A stretch of DNA of 64,000 nucleotides from SSSZ01 sp016790965 (GTDB lineage Bacteria; Pseudomonadota; Gammaproteobacteria; Burkholderiales; Rhodocyclaceae), in assembly GCA_016790965.1 (NCBI GenBank), contig JAEUNZ010000049.1:1-64000 (forward strand). Direction: 5' to 3'. The notes beneath the pieces were generated by a model. That model made no database searches. It saw only the letters and a list, made by a program, of their open reading frames with translations, and was not told where the DNA came from. The position numbers and the translations under genes are program-made. This document shows, one piece after another, positions 17,226 through 26,605 of the stretch (its first letter is position 1; every line of letters begins with the position of its first letter).

Positions 17226-18292
17226 ACGAAGGCAAGGTGCGGGCCGGTTACGTGCGGCCCCTGGACATCAAGCACGGGCAGGTGGACATGGCCCACGGCT
17301 CGGGGGGCCGGGCCATGGCCCAGCTGATCGAGGAACTGTTCGCCCGCGCGCTGGGCAACGAGTGGCTGGCCCAGGGCGACGATGGCGCCGTGTTGCCATT
17401 GGTGACAGATTCGCCCGGCGAGGGCCGCCTGGTCATGGCCACCGACAGTCACGTGGTGTCGCCCCTGTTCTTTCCCGGCGGCGATATCGGTTGTCTCTCG
17501 GTGCACGGCACCTTGAACGATGTGGCGGTCATGGGGGCGAAGCCCTTGTGGCTTTCTGCCGCCTTCATCCTGGAAGAGGGCTTTCCCCTCGCCGACCTCG
17601 CCCGCATCGTCCAGAGCATGGCGGCGGCAGCCTTTGATGCCGGCGTGCCCATCGTCACCGGCGACACCAAGGTGGTGGAGCGGGGCAAGGGCGACGGCGT
17701 CTTCATCACCACCACCGGCGTCGGCGTGGTGCCCCCGGGACGCGAATTGTCGGGACGCAAGGCCCGGGTCGGCGACGCCATCCTGGTATCCGGCACCCTG
17801 GGCGACCACGGCATGGCCATCATGGCCCAGCGGGAAAGCCTGGGTTTCGATTCCCCCATCGTCTCCGACACGGCGGCGCTCCATGGCCTGATCGAGGCGG
17901 CGCTGGCCAGCGCCGCCGACATCCACGTGCTGCGCGACCCGACCCGGGGCGGCCTGGGCACGACGCTGAACGAGATCGCCAAACAATCCGGCGTGGGGAT
18001 GATGCTGCAGGAGAAGGCCCTGCCGGTAAAACCGGCGGTGGCGGCGGCCTGCGAGTTCCTGGGCCTGGACCCGCTCTACGTGGCCAACGAGGGCAAGCTG
18101 GTCGCGATTTGTGCCGGCAGCGACGCGGAAAAGCTGCTGGCCGCCCTCAAGGCCCACCCCCTGGGCGTCGACGCCGCCATCATCGGCGAGGTGCGGGACG
18201 ATGCCCATCATTTCGTCCAGATGACCACCGCCTTCGGCGGCCGGCGAATCGTGGACTGGCTCTCCGGCGAACAACTGCCGCGGATCTGCTGA
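17222..18292 (+). CDS. hypE: HypE, thiocyanate-forming dehydratase
   Basis: Dehydrates the carbamoyl group received from HypF to a C-terminal thiocyanate, the source of the CN ligands. From GTG at 17222 it has 356 residues. The N-terminal MAHGSGGRAMAQLI and QGDDGAVLPL, the ATP-binding DPTRGGLGTTLNEIA and the essential terminal PRIC are all present. The last Cys is the carrier residue, so the enzyme looks functional. The GTG overlaps the upstream stop (GTGAAC after ACACG), placing it in the same transcript. Last gene of the hyp run. Confidence 0.96.
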   Translation: MNEGKVRAGYVRPLDIKHGQVDMAHGSGGRAMAQLIEELFARALGNEWLAQGDDGAVLPLVTDSPGEGRLVMATDSHVVSPLFFPGGDIGCLSVHGTLNDVAVMGAKPLWLSAAFILEEGFPLADLARIVQSMAAAAFDAGVPIVTGDTKVVERGKGDGVFITTTGVGVVPPGRELSGRKARVGDAILVSGTLGDHGMAIMAQRESLGFDSPIVSDTAALHGLIEAALASAADIHVLRDPTRGGLGTTLNEIAKQSGVGMMLQEKALPVKPAVAAACEFLGLDPLYVANEGKLVAICAGSDAEKLLAALKAHPLGVDAAIIGEVRDDAHHFVQMTTAFGGRRIVDWLSGEQLPRIC

Positions 18293-18350
18293 AACCGTGA
18301 AAAGCTCGGTGCAAGGTGGAGTCAACAGTAATTTTGCGCAGCCCGTCGCT

Positions 18351-18370
18351 TACTGTGAACACACCCTAAT
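18351..18370 (+). repeat. Short dispersed repeat TTACYGTGAACACRCCCTAA, copy 1
   Basis: TTACTGTGAACACACCCTAA lies at the 3' end of the small minus-strand gene. A near-identical 20-mer occurs at 51865-51884, also in an intergenic gap. Two copies in 64 kb of such length are unlikely by chance. It may be the edge of a larger repeat. Confidence 0.4.
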
Positions 18371-18575
18371 GTCGGACAGCGATCACTACTGCCCGAACAC
18401 CCTCGAGTTCGTCGAGGACCATGGCGCGGGCGTCGGCCATGTCGTCGGCGTTGCGTACCCGGACCAAGTCTCGGGTGCCGTCGTGGTAGCGCACGGCGGC
18501 AATGTATTCGGCGGAGCGGCGCCCCGGTTTTCGGCTGCCTTTGGGGCTGGACCCCGCAAGAGGTTTGGCGGTCAT
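18366..18575 (-). CDS. Small basic protein of unknown function
   Basis: The 69-residue frame (MTAKPLAGSSPKGSRKPGRR at the start) has a basic, Gly/Ser-rich N-terminus and a compact C-terminal half (RYHDGTRDLVRVRNADDMAD). A GGGAG ribosome-binding site precedes the ATG, and an AT-rich promoter-like stretch lies upstream, which supports a real gene. It runs opposite to hypE and hypX. I do not recognise the family. No Cys or membrane segment is present. Confidence 0.6.
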   Translation of the reverse strand: MTAKPLAGSSPKGSRKPGRRSAEYIAAVRYHDGTRDLVRVRNADDMADARAMVLDELEGVRAVVIAVRH

Positions 18576-18747
18576 GGCTGTTTCTCCCTGGTTTTTATTG
18601 CGTGACGGAATCCATCTTAACCAAAGCTAAGCAACTGAAAAATAAGGCGAAGGTAATAGATTTATGCGCCATGGAAAGTTCTTCGCCGCAATCCCTTGTG
18701 CGGTGCGGCATCATTTTTTCGGCATGACCTGAAAAAAACCGTTCGGT

Positions 18748-20448
18748 ATGCGAATTCTCCTCCTCACTCATGCTTACAACAGTCTGGCCCAGCGCATCCA
18801 CTGCGAACTTGCGGCCCGGGGCCACGCCCTCAGCGTGGAATTCGACATCGCCGACTCGGTAACCGAGGAAGCGCTGGCCCTCTACCGTCCCCATCTGGTC
18901 GTCGCGCCCTTCCTCAAGCGGGCCATCCCGGCGTCGGTCTGGCAGGCGGTGCCTTGTCTGGTGGTTCATCCGGGGATCGTCGGCGATCGTGGACCCTCGG
19001 CCCTGGACTGGGCCCTGCAGGAGGGAGAGAAGACCTGGGGCGTGACCGTGCTCCAGGCGGAGGCCGAAATGGACGCCGGCCCGGTTTGGGCCAGCGCCGA
19101 ATTTCCGCTGCGGAGGGCGAGAAAGTCGTCGGTCTACCGGCACGAAGTGACCGAGGCGGCGGTCGCCGCCGTGGTGCTCGCCGTAGGGCGATTTGCCGCG
19201 GGGGATTTCCAAGCACAGCGTCCCGGACCAGGAGCCCGGGGGCGGCAGCGCCCCCTGATGCGTCAGGCGGAGCGGCGCATCGACTGGCAGGTCACGAGCA
19301 CGGCCGAGGTGCTGGCGCGCATCGGAGCCGCGGACGGCTTCCCCGGCGTCCTCGACAGCCTCTTCGGGCACCCTTGCCGGCTCTACGACGCCTGGCCGGA
19401 GGCCGAACTGCACGGGGCGGCGGGAACCCTGCTGGCCCGGCGGGAGGGGGCCGTCTGCCGCGCCACAGCCGATGGGGCGGTATGGATCGGTCAGGTGCAG
19501 CGGGAGGGGGACGATGCCTGCAAGCTGCCTGCCACCGTCGCGTTTCCGGAATCCGCAGCGCTGCCGGAAGTCCCCCTGGATGGCTGGTGGAAGCGCTCCG
19601 CGCCTACCTGGCAGGACATTGCCTATGAGGAGGCCGAGGGCGTGGGCTTCCTCAGTTTCGAATTCCACAACGGTGCCATGGGAACCGCCCAGTGCCGGCG
19701 CCTGGGCGATGCCTTCCGCTGGGCGGCGGGGCGCCCGACCCGGGTCATCGTCCTGCTGGGGGGGGAAGATTTCTGGTCCAATGGCATCCACCTCAACCTG
19801 ATCGAGGCGGCGGAAAGCCCGGCCGACGAGTCCTGGGCCAATATCAATGCCATGGACGATCTGGCGGAGAGCATCCTCAACTGCGCCAGCCATCTGACCA
19901 TTGCGGCGCTGCGGGGCAACGCGGGGGCGGGAGGCTGCTTCCTGGCCCGCGCCGCCGACCAGGTCTGGGTGCGGGAGGGGGCCATGCTCAACCCTCATTA
20001 CAAGAACATGGGCAACCTCTACGGTTCGGAATTGTGGACCTATCTGCTGCCCCCTCGGGTGGGCGAGGCGGGGGCCAGGGCCCTGATGCAGCATCGCCTG
20101 CCCATGACCGCCCGGGAAGCCGTGTCGCTGGGCTTCTACGACGCCTGTCTGCCGGGGCCCGCGGCAGCCTTCCGGGTGGACGTGGCCCGCCGCGCGGCGG
20201 AGCTTGCGGCGGCCGCCGACTTTACCCTGCGCCTGGCGGCAAAAGCGGAGAAACGCGCCCGGGACGAGGCAGTCAAGCCGCTTTCGGCCTATCGCGACGA
20301 GGAATTGCGCGAAATGCGGCGCAATTTCTATGGCTTCGACCCCTCTTACCACGTGGCGCGCTATCATTTCGTCAGAAAGTCGCCCCATTCCTGGACCCCG
20401 CGACACCTTGCCCGCCACCGTGACCTGGGATGGGAGACTCCGCCATGA
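18748..20448 (+). CDS. hypX: HypX/HoxX, CO-ligand synthesis enzyme for aerobic hydrogenase maturation
   Basis: The 566-residue two-domain protein. The N-terminal half is like formyltetrahydrofolate hydrolase/transferase (HPGIVGDRGPSALDW, residues about 74-88). The C-terminal half is like enoyl-CoA hydratase (SFEFHNGAMGTAQC, LRGNAGAGGCFLARAADQVW). HypX converts a formyl group to CO for the NiFe site under oxic conditions, as shown for Ralstonia and Aquifex enzymes. Its presence implies that hydrogenase is matured in air. It overlaps hoxA by four bases. A divergent promoter region separates it from the small gene upstream. Confidence 0.94.
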   Translation: MRILLLTHAYNSLAQRIHCELAARGHALSVEFDIADSVTEEALALYRPHLVVAPFLKRAIPASVWQAVPCLVVHPGIVGDRGPSALDWALQEGEKTWGVTVLQAEAEMDAGPVWASAEFPLRRARKSSVYRHEVTEAAVAAVVLAVGRFAAGDFQAQRPGPGARGRQRPLMRQAERRIDWQVTSTAEVLARIGAADGFPGVLDSLFGHPCRLYDAWPEAELHGAAGTLLARREGAVCRATADGAVWIGQVQREGDDACKLPATVAFPESAALPEVPLDGWWKRSAPTWQDIAYEEAEGVGFLSFEFHNGAMGTAQCRRLGDAFRWAAGRPTRVIVLLGGEDFWSNGIHLNLIEAAESPADESWANINAMDDLAESILNCASHLTIAALRGNAGAGGCFLARAADQVWVREGAMLNPHYKNMGNLYGSELWTYLLPPRVGEAGARALMQHRLPMTAREAVSLGFYDACLPGPAAAFRVDVARRAAELAAAADFTLRLAAKAEKRARDEAVKPLSAYRDEELREMRRNFYGFDPSYHVARYHFVRKSPHSWTPRHLARHRDLGWETPP

Positions 20449-21908
20449 ACCGCAGTAGCGCCGCCCCCAAGCTGCCCGTCGTCCTCGTCATCGACGACGA
20501 GGTGCGCTCCCAGGAGGCGCTGCGCCGTACCCTGGAAGAGGATTTCGAGGTGTTCTGCGCCTCCTCCGCCGAGGAAGGGGGCGAAATCATGCAGCGGGAG
20601 TGGGTGCAGATCGTCCTTTGCGACCAGCGCATGCCCGGCACCACCGGCATCCAGTTCCTCAAGGAAGTGCGCAGCCGTTGGCCCGACGCCATCCGAATCG
20701 TGCTCTCCGGCTACACCGACGCGGAGGACATCATCGCCGGGGTGAACGACGCAGGCATCTGGCAGTACCTGCTCAAACCCTGGCAGCCCGAGCACATACT
20801 GCTCACCCTCAAGCGCGCTGCCGAACTCTGGCGCCTGCAACAGGATAACCAGCGCCTGACCCTTGAGTTGCGCACCGCCCTGCCGGAATTGAAGACCCGG
20901 GTAGCGGGCAAGGTCGAGCGCGCCCGGGAAACCTTCGGCATCGCCGGCCTCACCCGGGCCAAGGACAGCCCCCTGCATGGCGTGTGCGAGCTCATCGCCC
21001 GGGTCGCGCCCTACGACCTCTCGGTGCTGGTTACCGGAGAGTCCGGTACCGGCAAGGAGATGGTGGCGCGGGCGATCCACTACGAGAGCCGCCGCTCGGC
21101 CAAGCCCTTCATCCCCACCAACTGCGGCGCCGTTCCTGACACCCTGCTGGAGGCCGAACTCTTCGGCCACAAGCGCGGCGCCTTCACCGGCGCCGTCGAG
21201 GACCGTATCGGGCTCTTCCAGCAGGCGGACGGAGGTAGCCTCTTCCTGGATGAAATCGGCGAAACGAGCCCCGCTTTTCAGGTCAAGCTGCTGCGCGTTC
21301 TGCAGGAAGGCGAGTTCCGCCCCCTGGGCAGTTCCCGGTCGGTGGATGTGGACGTGCGGGTCATCGCCGCCACCAACAAGGATCTGGAAGAGGAGGTGCG
21401 GGCCGGGCGCTTCCGCGAGGATCTCTATTACCGGCTGGCAACCATCCCCCTCCATGTTCCGCCTCTGCGCGAACGTCCCATGGACATCCCTCTCCTGGCC
21501 GAGCGCCTCCTGGAATCCGCCAGCCGCGCCCTGGGGCGTCCCCTGGAGGGCTTCAGTGCCGAGGCCCTGGCCTGCCTGGCCGCCTACCGCTGGCCCGGGA
21601 ACGTGCGCGAATTGCAGAACGAAATCCTGCGCATGGTGGCCCTGAGCGACGGGCCCCGCCTAGGCGCCGAACTGCTCTCTCCCCGCGTCCTGCGGGCGCC
21701 TGTGGGGGAGACCCAGGCGGCCGAACTGGCCTGGCTGGCGAGCCTTTCGGGGGGGCTCAAGGAACGCATGGACCAACTGGAAGCCCAGGTGCTCAAGGAG
21801 GCCATGATCCGGCATCGCTGGAACAAGTCCCGCGCCGCCCGGGAACTCGGCCTGTCCCGCGTCGGCCTGCGCAGCAAGCTGGTGCGCTACGGGCTGGAGC
21901 AGCAGTGA
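20445..21908 (+). CDS. hoxA: HoxA/HupR-type sigma-54-dependent response regulator of hydrogenase genes
   Basis: The 487-residue NtrC-family activator has a receiver domain (VIDDE, phospho-acceptor in LCDQRMPGTTG), an AAA+ sigma-54 interaction domain (GESGTGKEM Walker A, KRGAFTGAVEDRIG loop) and a C-terminal Fis-type helix-turn-helix (WNKSRAARELGLSRVGLRSK). ATG at 20445 was preferred over 20430 because of the GGGAG eight bases upstream and the ATGA overlap with hypX. HoxA/HupR proteins switch on hydrogenase operons. A matching sigma-54 site lies before hybO. No cognate HoxJ/HupT kinase gene is next to it. Confidence 0.93.
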   Translation: MNRSSAAPKLPVVLVIDDEVRSQEALRRTLEEDFEVFCASSAEEGGEIMQREWVQIVLCDQRMPGTTGIQFLKEVRSRWPDAIRIVLSGYTDAEDIIAGVNDAGIWQYLLKPWQPEHILLTLKRAAELWRLQQDNQRLTLELRTALPELKTRVAGKVERARETFGIAGLTRAKDSPLHGVCELIARVAPYDLSVLVTGESGTGKEMVARAIHYESRRSAKPFIPTNCGAVPDTLLEAELFGHKRGAFTGAVEDRIGLFQQADGGSLFLDEIGETSPAFQVKLLRVLQEGEFRPLGSSRSVDVDVRVIAATNKDLEEEVRAGRFREDLYYRLATIPLHVPPLRERPMDIPLLAERLLESASRALGRPLEGFSAEALACLAAYRWPGNVRELQNEILRMVALSDGPRLGAELLSPRVLRAPVGETQAAELAWLASLSGGLKERMDQLEAQVLKEAMIRHRWNKSRAARELGLSRVGLRSKLVRYGLEQQ

Positions 21909-21987
21909 CACCCGCGCTGCACTCACGTCGTTCGGTGCCCCCGGGGGGGGCGTGGGCTCGCCTCGGGGCGGCCCATCGGGAGGTCTG

Positions 21988-22989
21988 ATGCTCAAGGTGC
22001 TGTGGCTCCAGAGCGGCGGCTGTGGCGGCTGTACCCAGTCGCTCCTGGGCGCCGACCCGCGCCCCTTGTTTACCGAACTGCGCGAGGCCGGCATCGAATT
22101 TCTCTGGCACCCGGCATTTTCCGAACAGACGGGGGCGGAAGCCTTGGCGTTGCTGGAGGATTGCGCCAGCGGGGCGCGTTCCTTCGACATCCTGTGCGTC
22201 GAGGGCGCCCTGTTGCGGGGGCCGGGGGGCAGCGGCAAGTTCCACCTCCTGTCCGGCGACGGCCGCCCCCTTACGGACTGGGTCGGGCGTCTCGCCCGGC
22301 GAGCCCGTTGGGTTTTCGCCATCGGTTCCTGTTCGGCTTACGGCGGGTTTTCCGCCAGCACACCGGGGAATCCCCTCGAAGCCTGCGGGCTGCAATTCGA
22401 CGCCGAAGAGCCGGGGGGGCTGCTGGGAGCCGGCTTCCGTTCTCCAGATGGCCTCCCCGTGGTCAATATCGCCGGCTGCCCGGTCCATCCCGGATGGGTG
22501 GTGGATAGCCTGGAGAAGCTCGCCCTGGAGGGGCTCTCGCCGGCGGATCTGGACGACTTCCAGCGCCCCCTGCTGTATGCCGAGCAACTCGTCCATCACG
22601 GCTGCCCCCGCAACGAATATTACGAATTCAAGGCCAGCGCCCAGAAGGCTTCCGACCTGGGTTGCCTCATGGAAAACCTGGGCTGCAAGGGCACCCAGGC
22701 CCATGCTGATTGCAATCTCAGGGCCTGGAACGGCGCCGGCTCCTGCCTGCGGGGCGGCTATGCCTGCATCTCCTGCACGGAGCCGGGCTTCGAGGCGCCC
22801 GGCCATCCCTTCCAGGAAACCCCTAAGCTCGCCGGCATCCCCATCGGCCTCCCCACCGACATGCCCAAGGCCTGGTTCGTGGCCCTGGCGGCCTTGTCCA
22901 AGTCGGCCACGCCCCGCCGCGTGCGGGAAAACGCCGTCGAGGACCATGCGGTGGTGCGCCCGCCCATTCGCAAGACGGGGCTCAAATAG
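21988..22989 (+). CDS. hoxB: HoxB/HupU, small subunit of the H2-sensing regulatory hydrogenase
   Basis: The 333-residue Fe-S subunit starts MLKVLWLQSGGCGGCTQSLL. It lacks a Tat signal peptide, which marks the cytoplasmic sensor (group 2b) class rather than the energy-conserving enzymes. Cluster ligands are visible in CGGC, GSCSAYGG, GCPVHPGW, HHGCPRNEYYEFKAS, GCLMENLGCKG and CISCTEPGF. A GGGAGG site precedes the ATG. It is followed 28 bp later by the large subunit. The complex senses H2 and normally signals through the kinase HoxJ to HoxA. Confidence 0.93.
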   Translation: MLKVLWLQSGGCGGCTQSLLGADPRPLFTELREAGIEFLWHPAFSEQTGAEALALLEDCASGARSFDILCVEGALLRGPGGSGKFHLLSGDGRPLTDWVGRLARRARWVFAIGSCSAYGGFSASTPGNPLEACGLQFDAEEPGGLLGAGFRSPDGLPVVNIAGCPVHPGWVVDSLEKLALEGLSPADLDDFQRPLLYAEQLVHHGCPRNEYYEFKASAQKASDLGCLMENLGCKGTQAHADCNLRAWNGAGSCLRGGYACISCTEPGFEAPGHPFQETPKLAGIPIGLPTDMPKAWFVALAALSKSATPRRVRENAVEDHAVVRPPIRKTGLK

Positions 22990-23017
22990 TGGCGGGGCAG
23001 GGGAATCAGGGGCGGTC

Positions 23018-24439
23018 ATGCGCATAACCGTCGGTCCCTTCAATCGGGTCGAGGGAGACCTCGAACTCGCGCTCGACCTGGACGCCTCCGGCCAGGTGGT
23101 CGAGGCCCGCGTCAATTCGCCCCTCTTCCGGGGCTTCGAACAGTTGCTCGTCGGGCGGGCGCCGGCCGACGCCCTGGTGATCGTGCCCCGCATCTGCGGT
23201 ATCTGTTCCGTTGCCCAGTCGGCCGCCGCCGCGTCGGCCCTGGCCGAGGCGGCTGGCCTCGTGCCGGCGCCAAACGGCATCCTGGCGCGCCACCTCATCC
23301 AGGCGACGGAAAACCTGGCCGACCACCTCAGCCATTTCTACCTGTTCTTCATGCCCGATTTCGCCCGCCCCGCCTACCGAGGTCGGCCCTGGTTCCCCGC
23401 CCTGGCCAGCCGATTCATGGCGGTGAAGGGCAGCGCGGCCGCCGAGCTACTCCCGGCACGGGCCAATTTCTTGAAGCTCATGGGCTTCCTCGCCGGCAAG
23501 TGGCCCCATACCCTGGCCCTTCAACCCGGGGGCAGCACCCGTGCCATCACGGCGGCCGAGCGCATTCGCATCCTGGCCCTGTTGCGGGAATTCCGCAGCT
23601 TTCTGGAGACGACGCTTCTGGGGGATTCCCTGCAAGCCGTCGCAGCCCTCGACAGTGTCGATGCCCTGAGGGCCTGGTCCGCCGGGCGGCCCGGCGACTT
23701 CCCGGCCTTTCTTGCCGCCGCTGCAGACCTGGGCCTGGAGCGGCTGGGTCGATCCGGCCACCGCTACCTCTCAAGTGGCGCCTACGGACTCATCCCTGGC
23801 GGTACCTGGGCGCCGCAAGGGGAAGGGGAGGCGCTCGACCCCGCCAGGATCACGGAAGATGTTCACCACGCCTGGCTCGCCGATGGTCCGCCATTGCCCC
23901 CGGCCCACGGCGAAACCCTGGTGGCGGCGGACAAGCCCTCCGGCTACACCTGGTGCAAGGCACCCCGTTATGCTGGCAGCCCGGTGGAAGTCGGCGCCCT
24001 GGCCCGACAAGTGGTTGCCGGCCAACCTCTGCTGCGGGACATGGTGCGCAGCCGAGGCGGCAGCGTAACGGCGCGTGTCGTGGCCCGTATGGTTGAACTC
24101 GCCACAATCCTGCCCGCCATGGAAACCTGGGTACAGGCCCTGCGGCCCGGCGAGCCCTTCTGCACCCACGCCGATCTGCCCGAGGAGGCTGCCGGAGCCG
24201 GTCTGGTGGAAGCCGCACGGGGCACCCTGGGGCACTGGGTCAGCGTGCGCCGTGGCCGCATCGAGCGCTACCAGATCGTCGCGCCCACCACCTGGAATTT
24301 TTCCCCCCGCGACCACCTGGAGCAGCCCGGCCCCCTCGAGCAGGCACTGGTCGGCCTGCCCGCCGGGGAGGGCGCCCCGCCCACCGTGCAGCATGTGGTG
24401 CGCTCCTTTGATCCGTGCATGGTGTGTACGGTGCATTAG
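23018..24439 (+). CDS. hoxC: HoxC/HupV, large subunit of the H2-sensing regulatory hydrogenase
   Basis: The 473-residue NiFe subunit has the N-terminal ligand motif RICGICS with RVEGDLEL before it, and the C-terminal DPCMVCTVH. The protein ends exactly at that His with no cleavable extension, as in sensor hydrogenases, so no maturation endopeptidase is needed. Start ATG at 23018 begins MRITVGPFNRVEGD. A much longer in-frame reading that overlaps hoxB was rejected. Forms the sensor with HoxB and loads NiFe through the hyp products upstream. Confidence 0.94.
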   Translation: MRITVGPFNRVEGDLELALDLDASGQVVEARVNSPLFRGFEQLLVGRAPADALVIVPRICGICSVAQSAAAASALAEAAGLVPAPNGILARHLIQATENLADHLSHFYLFFMPDFARPAYRGRPWFPALASRFMAVKGSAAAELLPARANFLKLMGFLAGKWPHTLALQPGGSTRAITAAERIRILALLREFRSFLETTLLGDSLQAVAALDSVDALRAWSAGRPGDFPAFLAAAADLGLERLGRSGHRYLSSGAYGLIPGGTWAPQGEGEALDPARITEDVHHAWLADGPPLPPAHGETLVAADKPSGYTWCKAPRYAGSPVEVGALARQVVAGQPLLRDMVRSRGGSVTARVVARMVELATILPAMETWVQALRPGEPFCTHADLPEEAAGAGLVEAARGTLGHWVSVRRGRIERYQIVAPTTWNFSPRDHLEQPGPLEQALVGLPAGEGAPPTVQHVVRSFDPCMVCTVH

Positions 24440-24745
24440 TTTCAAGACCGGGCATCACGGCGCGCTTCCCCTCGCCAAGCCCGCGGCGTCGAGATTTTCT
24501 GAACGCCTGGGTTCCGCACCCTATGCGCGGCCATACCTTCTTCTTGATGGTTGTGCAGACCGGGGACATGGGTTGCTAGAAGACAGCAGGAGGAAACGAG
24601 CCGACCGCACTGCCCGCCGAACTGAGGTTTCTAGGATAATTCCCCCAGCGGTCTGCGTACCGCCCCATGAAATCCGGCGCCACGGCGTCACGTAAGCTGC
24701 CTTGAGTTCCGCGGGGTGGCGGTTGTCGTTCAATTCGGAGTCCTT
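24440..24745 (+). other. Intergenic region with a partial repeat end
   Basis: 306 bp between hoxC and the binding-protein gene without a supported frame. At 24621-24640 it carries ACTGAGGTTTCTAGGATAAT, the conserved end of the repeat family seen complete at 27465-27659. Here the ATG of that end reads ATA. The promoter for the importer should lie after it. GGAG at 24737-24740 serves the next gene. Confidence 0.5.
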
Positions 24746-25621
24746 ATGAACTTTTGCACCCGGCGCCGTGTGGCGCTCAAAGGGGTGGTGGCCCTTGCCG
24801 GCCTGCTTTCCCTCGTTTCACCCCCGGTATGGGCCGAAGACGTGCTGCGGGTTTCCGCCATCCCTGATGAGTCCCCCACCGAACTGCAACGAAAATTCGC
24901 TCCCCTGGGCCGTTATCTGGAAGCCCAGACCGGTATGAAGGTCGTGTTCACACCGGTTTCCGATTACGCGGCGGTGGTCGAGTCCTTGGCTACGCGCAAG
25001 ATCGATCTCGCCTGGCTGGGAGGCTTCACCTATGTGCAGGCCAGGATACGCACCAATGGGACCGCCAATCCCCTGGTGCAACGGGAGGAAGATGCCAAGT
25101 TCACTTCGCGCTTCATCACCGCCGATCCGGCGATCAAATCTATGGCCGACCTGAAGGGGCGCAGTTTCGCCTTCGGATCGCCGTCCTCCACCTCCGGCCA
25201 CCTCATGCCGCGCCATTTCCTCCAAGAGGCTGGCCTCAATCCCGACAAGGATTTCAAGGCGATCGCCTATTCCGGCGCCCACGACGCGACGGTGGCCTTC
25301 GTTGCCGCAGGAAAGGCCGAGGCGGGGGTGCTCAACGCTTCAGTGTGGGACAAGCTGGTGGAGCAGAAAAAGGTCGATCCGGACAAGGTTCGCGTTTTCG
25401 CCACCACGCCCCCGTATTTCGACTACAACTGGACGGTGCGCGGCGACCTCGATCCGGTTCTGGTCAACAAAATCGCGGACGCCTTCCTGAAACTCGACCC
25501 GGCCAATCCTGAGCACAAGGAAATCATGGCCCTGCAACGGGCTTCGCGTTTCATTCCTACCCGCAAGGAAAATTATGCGGGAATCGAGAAGGCCGCCCAA
25601 GCCGCGGGTCTCCTCAAGTGA
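24746..25621 (+). CDS. PhnD-like periplasmic binding protein, putative selenate/oxyanion importer component
   Basis: The 291 residues have a signal peptide (1-31, ending PPVWAED) and a PhnD-type type 2 periplasmic fold. The stretches IPDESPTELQRKFAPLGRYL and KIDLAWLGGFTYVQAR, plus GSPSSTSGHLMPRHFLQ, match the branch commonly annotated as putative selenate-binding protein rather than the phosphonate or phosphite binders. The substrate is not proven. The nearby selA, selB, selC and selenoprotein gene support selenium import (inference). Its stop overlaps the GTG of the ATPase gene (GTGA). Confidence 0.82.
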   Translation: MNFCTRRRVALKGVVALAGLLSLVSPPVWAEDVLRVSAIPDESPTELQRKFAPLGRYLEAQTGMKVVFTPVSDYAAVVESLATRKIDLAWLGGFTYVQARIRTNGTANPLVQREEDAKFTSRFITADPAIKSMADLKGRSFAFGSPSSTSGHLMPRHFLQEAGLNPDKDFKAIAYSGAHDATVAFVAAGKAEAGVLNASVWDKLVEQKKVDPDKVRVFATTPPYFDYNWTVRGDLDPVLVNKIADAFLKLDPANPEHKEIMALQRASRFIPTRKENYAGIEKAAQAAGLLK

Positions 25622-26445
25622 GCTTCGCGCTGGCCGGGGTCGACCTGGCCTACGGCAATGGCGTCAAAGCCCTTTCGGAGGTCGGCCTGGCGGCGCGGCA
25701 GGGCGAGCAGATCGCCCTCGTCGGCCCCTCCGGTGCGGGCAAGACCACCTTGCTGTCGCTCCTGGGCAGCGCTCTGGCGCCAACGGCGGGGGAGGCCATC
25801 GTCCTGGGCAGGCGGGCGGGGGGCTTGCCGGCCGGCGAATTGCGCCGCTTGCGCAGCCGTATCGGCACTGTGCATCAGGCACCGCCCATCCCGGGCAGGC
25901 AACGGGTGGTCACCGCCGTCCTGGCAGGGCGCCTGGGCCGCTGGCCGCTGTGGAAGGGCGTGGCCTCGCTGTTCTATCCCCTGGATGTGATCGGTGCCCG
26001 CGCGGTTCTTGAACGCCTCGACCTGGCCGACAAGCTGTTCGAACGTTGCGACCGTCTCTCCGGCGGCCAACTCCAGCGGGTTGGCGTGGCCCGGGTCTTG
26101 TACCAGGAAGCGGAACTCATCCTCGCCGACGAACCGGTCTCGGCCCTGGACCCTGCCTTGGCCACGGCCACGGTACGCCTGCTCTGTGCCGAGGCCCGCG
26201 CCCGCGGTGCCACGCTGGTGGCCAGCCTGCATGCCGTTGACCTTGCCCTGGCGTCCTTTGCCCGCATCGTCGGAATCAAGGGCGGGCGGGTCGCCTTCGA
26301 TTTGCCGGCGGACCGCGTGGATGAGACGCTTCTGCACGATCTCTATGCCGCCGAGGGCCAAGCCCTGCCTATCCTGGCAGCGGAGCAGCGGGCGGACGTC
26401 CGGGCGGAATCGGCTGCAGCAGCCCGCCGGGCGGCGTGCTGCTGA
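25618..26445 (+). CDS. PhnC-like ABC transporter ATPase
   Basis: The 275-residue nucleotide-binding subunit has Walker A GPSGAGKTT (36-44), Q-loop region VHQAPPIPGRQ, signature LSGGQLQRV, Walker B LILADEP and H-loop SLHAVD. This layout is that of PhnC-type ATPases for oxyanion import. The GTG start overlaps the binding-protein stop. The permease gene, normally adjacent, is 1.36 kb away beyond an opposed phasin gene and repeats. The C-terminal Ala/Arg-rich tail (AESAAAARRAACC) is unusual and may reflect a rearranged 3' end. Confidence 0.88.
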   Translation: MSFALAGVDLAYGNGVKALSEVGLAARQGEQIALVGPSGAGKTTLLSLLGSALAPTAGEAIVLGRRAGGLPAGELRRLRSRIGTVHQAPPIPGRQRVVTAVLAGRLGRWPLWKGVASLFYPLDVIGARAVLERLDLADKLFERCDRLSGGQLQRVGVARVLYQEAELILADEPVSALDPALATATVRLLCAEARARGATLVASLHAVDLALASFARIVGIKGGRVAFDLPADRVDETLLHDLYAAEGQALPILAAEQRADVRAESAAAARRAACC

Positions 26446-26605
26446 CGAGCAGGGATCGCCCGCTTTCCCAATGTCGAGACACGCTGCCCTGCCCATCCAA
26501 CGGTCCCCTGGACCCTTTCCCGCACAAGGGGAGCGAGGAGTTGGGGCGGCGATCAAAAAAATGGCCCTGCCGTGGGCAGAGCCTGGGTTGGGGTGGCCGC
26601 TGCGG

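Noticed and set aside
21909..21987. GC-rich gap between hoxA and hoxB as a coding extension of hoxB
   Set aside because: The in-frame upstream ATG at 21952 adds 12 residues with no similarity. ATG 21988 has the ribosome-binding site and starts at the conserved sequence.
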